Of a stretch of DNA of 64,000 bases, positions 63,001 through 64,000 are shown one piece after another. The translations under genes and the position numbers were made by a program. Source of the DNA: RGIG1995 sp045652425 (GTDB lineage: Bacteria; Bacillota; Clostridia; Oscillospirales; CAG-272); assembly GCA_045652425.1 (NCBI GenBank), contig JAZRUG010000032.1, positions 62,001-126,000 on the forward strand, in the 5' to 3' direction. Every line of letters starts with the position of its first letter. Within the stretch, counting starts at the first letter, position 1. The notes under the pieces are model-generated. The model was not told the origin of the DNA. It worked only from the letters and a program-made list of their open reading frames with translations, and did not search any database.

Positions 63001-63644
63001 GCATCTTGCCTTCTCAAATAGTGAACATCATTTGTAGCAACAAGGGGAATACCTGTCTCTTCGTGTATTCTTAATAACCCTTCACTCACTTCAGCTTCAG
63101 CATCAATACCGTGATCCTGCAGTTCAAGGTAAAAATTACCTCTGCCAAAAATTTTATCAAGTTTAACAGCATAATCCAAAGCGCCCTGATAATCATTTTT
63201 CATTATCAATTTCGGGATGGTCCCCGCCAAACAAGCCGAAAGACAAATAAGCCCCTCTGAATGCGCTTCAAGTAAATCATTATCAATTCTAGGCTTTGAG
63301 TAAAACCCTTCTTCAAAAGCCTTTGAAACCATATATATAAGATTCTTATAACCAACTTCATTTTTTACAAGAAGAATCAAGTGATTGTAACCGCTATCGG
63401 TCCCATATTCCTTATCAAATCGGGTTCTTGAAGCGACGTAGACTTCACAGCCAATAATAGGCTTTATATCGTTAGCTTTGCAAGCCTTATAAAATTCAAC
63501 AACACCGTACATAGCGCCGTGGTCGGTAATAGCTACGGCATTATGTCCCATCTCTTTCGCTATTTTCGGAATGTCGGAAATCCTGCAAGCGCCGTCGAGC
63601 AGACTGTATTCCGTATGCAAATGTAAATGAACAAATCCGCTCAT
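60081..63644 (-). CDS. dnaE: DNA polymerase III subunit alpha
   Basis: 1187 residues, the DnaE replicative (or lagging-strand) polymerase; no PolC-type exonuclease insertion. Domain order: N-terminal PHP (HLHLHTEYSLLDGACRISDI, residues 6-25), the catalytic palm with PDFDIDF at 405-411 (two catalytic Asp), IITFGTLAARACVRDVGRAM, YRPGPMNSIGKYIENK and the fingers; a helix-hairpin-helix; and an OB fold near the C-terminus (RVSVCGIITKIVEKTTRRGDK). Firmicutes use PolC and DnaE together; this is the DnaE member. The gene follows whiA by 22 bases, so the two are probably co-transcribed. Confidence 0.96.
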   Translation of the reverse strand: MSGFVHLHLHTEYSLLDGACRISDIPKIAKEMGHNAVAITDHGAMYGVVEFYKACKANDIKPIIGCEVYVASRTRFDKEYGTDSGYNHLILLVKNEVGYKNLIYMVSKAFEEGFYSKPRIDNDLLEAHSEGLICLSACLAGTIPKLIMKNDYQGALDYAVKLDKIFGRGNFYLELQDHGIDAEAEVSEGLLRIHEETGIPLVATNDVHYLRRQDAETQAVLMCLQMNTTISEGRPLGFETDEFYYKSTEEMNALFSKYEDAVSNTQKIADMCEYDFTFGNTLLPRYTPENGMSPQEYLRFLAVEGFEKKLNNGQIVFNDEHTKDEYMSRMEYELSVITKMGYAEYYLIVWDFVNYAKGHEIPTGPGRGSGAGSLIAYLIGITEVDSIKHSLLFERFLNPERVSMPDFDIDFSDEKRDLVFDYVSRKYGKERVSHIITFGTLAARACVRDVGRAMGLSYNNVARVAEAVPQRIAVKNEDGTTENINKVTLDMALKTEKLKEMYENEPETRRLIDTAKALEGMPRHASTHAAGVVITEKAVCDYVPMAVTKGSLVTQFDMNTVADLGLLKFDFLGLRFLTVIENTVKAIKKQDPDFDIEKISFEDRETFKNISDGETIGLFQLESAGMRSKLVQLKPESLADIMAAIALYRPGPMNSIGKYIENKKNRQEIDYKIKLIEPILRETFGCVVYQEQVMQIFRTVADYSFGQADIIRKAMSKKKAGVIEKEKNTFLSKAVEKGIDESAAAELFEELVGFCKYAFNKSHAASYAVVTYRTAYLKTHYPKEYMASLLTSVIGDEDKVVVYSEECKRLGIKLLPPHINESYGYFSVVGDNIRFALLALKNVGRTFVDDVVSERRNGDFTSFENFVNRMRESDLNKRQIEALIKVGCFDYTGVFRSQLLAVFESMIDSVSETNRRNAAGQLDFFSVDNVGDAKSEDSYEYPKINDFDSKEKLLYEKECAGFYFSGNLLDDYTNHEKVLKCVPIKTIINSFDISDGEDIIEGTGEFKDRQRVSVCGIITKIVEKTTRRGDKMCFVTIEDRTKQIEVIVFSSALEEYGYMLTLDNIIAFYCEISARGENEVKLIMQKAEVLKPNSQYKYIQPDLPKKENDIKNANKEKTLFLRVSSMDSEQFKKALNLIEIFEGRTKVVFYDASQKSYVSAKGRSVDLSGNILRFFFELLGEENVIFK

Positions 63645-63666
63645 ACTTTACCCACCCTTCTACTTT

Positions 63667-64000
63667 TTAAATTTCATCAGCCATCATAGTCATTTTTTTA
63701 AGTCTGTGATTAACTCCCGATTTTGAAATTCTGTCAGAATGCATTTCTGCAAGTTCTTCAAGACTTGCAAAGGGGTTATCCACCCTCAAACGAGCAGTTT
63801 CTGCAAATCCGCGCGGCAGTTCGGCAAGTTTGCCTCTTTTAATAAGTTTATTTATAGCATCAACCGATTCTTGAGCTGCATCAACCGTCTTTTGTATATT
63901 TACAACTTCAAAATTACTTCGTCTGTTTGCTTGGTTTGATATATTTCTTTTTATCTTCTCGTTTGCAAATTCAAACGCTTCTCGGCTTGAGCCCATATAA
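63667..64000 (-). CDS. whiA: DNA-binding protein WhiA, C-terminal part
   Basis: The C-terminal 111 residues; the gene continues past the right edge. The visible section contains SNFEVVNIQKTVDAAQESVD and ASLEELAEMHSDRISKSGVN followed by HRLKKMTMMADEI, which is the WhiA C-terminal helix-turn-helix domain with the ending SGVNHRLKK. WhiA has a LAGLIDADG-like N-terminal domain and regulates cell division/sporulation in Gram-positive bacteria. It is just upstream of dnaE in transcription. The N-terminal domain cannot be inspected here. Confidence 0.92.
   Translation of the reverse strand, partial: YMGSSREAFEFANEKIKRNISNQANRRSNFEVVNIQKTVDAAQESVDAINKLIKRGKLAELPRGFAETARLRVDNPFASLEELAEMHSDRISKSGVNHRLKKMTMMADEI

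Noticed and set aside
1..64000. CRISPR array, tRNA, rRNA, insertion sequence or prophage
   Set aside because: No regularly spaced direct repeats, no cloverleaf with GGTTCGA-type T-arm, no transposase or integrase domains were found by reading both strands; absence by eye is not proof for small RNAs.

Overview
The window is a typical chromosomal stretch from a low-GC, Gram-positive, endospore-forming anaerobe, most likely an uncultured member of the Clostridia. This is inferred from gene content: an alpha/beta small acid-soluble spore protein, WhiA, AddAB rather than RecBCD, NAD-dependent ligase, a GlgC/GlgD glycogen operon, pyruvate formate-lyase with its activase, a DUF4358 lipoprotein and a GHL10-type lipoprotein. 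No rRNA, tRNA, CRISPR array, transposase, integrase or phage gene was found. The species cannot be named from the sequence alone.

Layout. Positions 1-8457 hold a complete histidine operon (yerC-like regulator, hisZ-G-D-C-B-H-A-F-IE, then a PHP-family histinol-phosphate phosphatase) with many ATGA overlaps and one shared bidirectional terminator; its promoter lies left of the window. From 8457 to 13146 are ligA and obgE on the minus strand and a lone sorbitol/sorbose-type zinc dehydrogenase on the plus strand. Positions 13244-16214 hold trmB, a HAAS-like/DUF4097 membrane pair and a DUF378 protein. Positions 16250-20644 (minus) hold an ABC-F ATPase, a zinc-ribbon protein and a GyrB/ParE-like subunit without a partner. 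Positions 20796-25649 (plus) hold two transcription units: inositol-phosphatase family, a small membrane protein and a GHL10 lipoprotein; then HAD phosphatase, thyA and dfrA.

Positions 25744-28621 look the most accessory: an ECF-like sigma factor with a very long C-terminal extension diverges from an XRE-type regulator across a 361-base gap. Positions 28785-37745 (minus) hold addA, addB, rqcH and the spore protein gene; 38040-39338 is a lipoprotein with a candidate NlpC/P60-like cysteine peptidase domain. Positions 39411-42478 hold pflB-pflA under a consensus promoter and a leader that matches the ZTP (pfl-motif) riboswitch with an overlapping terminator. Positions 42514-52496 (minus) are the glycogen operon glgB-C-D-A-P plus an alpha-amylase family gene, divergent from malQ (52657-54087). 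The right end holds membrane and lipoproteins, an SPFH protein, a TspO homologue whose ribosome binding site is inside a 13-bp hairpin, a class A penicillin-binding protein, dnaE and the C-terminal part of whiA.

The genes fit together as amino-acid (His), nucleotide (thyA/dfrA), one-carbon (pfl under ZTP control), storage-polysaccharide, DNA replication/repair and cell-wall functions. I found no wholly new multi-gene system. The best targets for follow-up are the ZTP leader, the sigma factor with a winged-helix extension, the sequestered tspO start, the palindrome over the glg transcription start and the orphan topoisomerase subunit.
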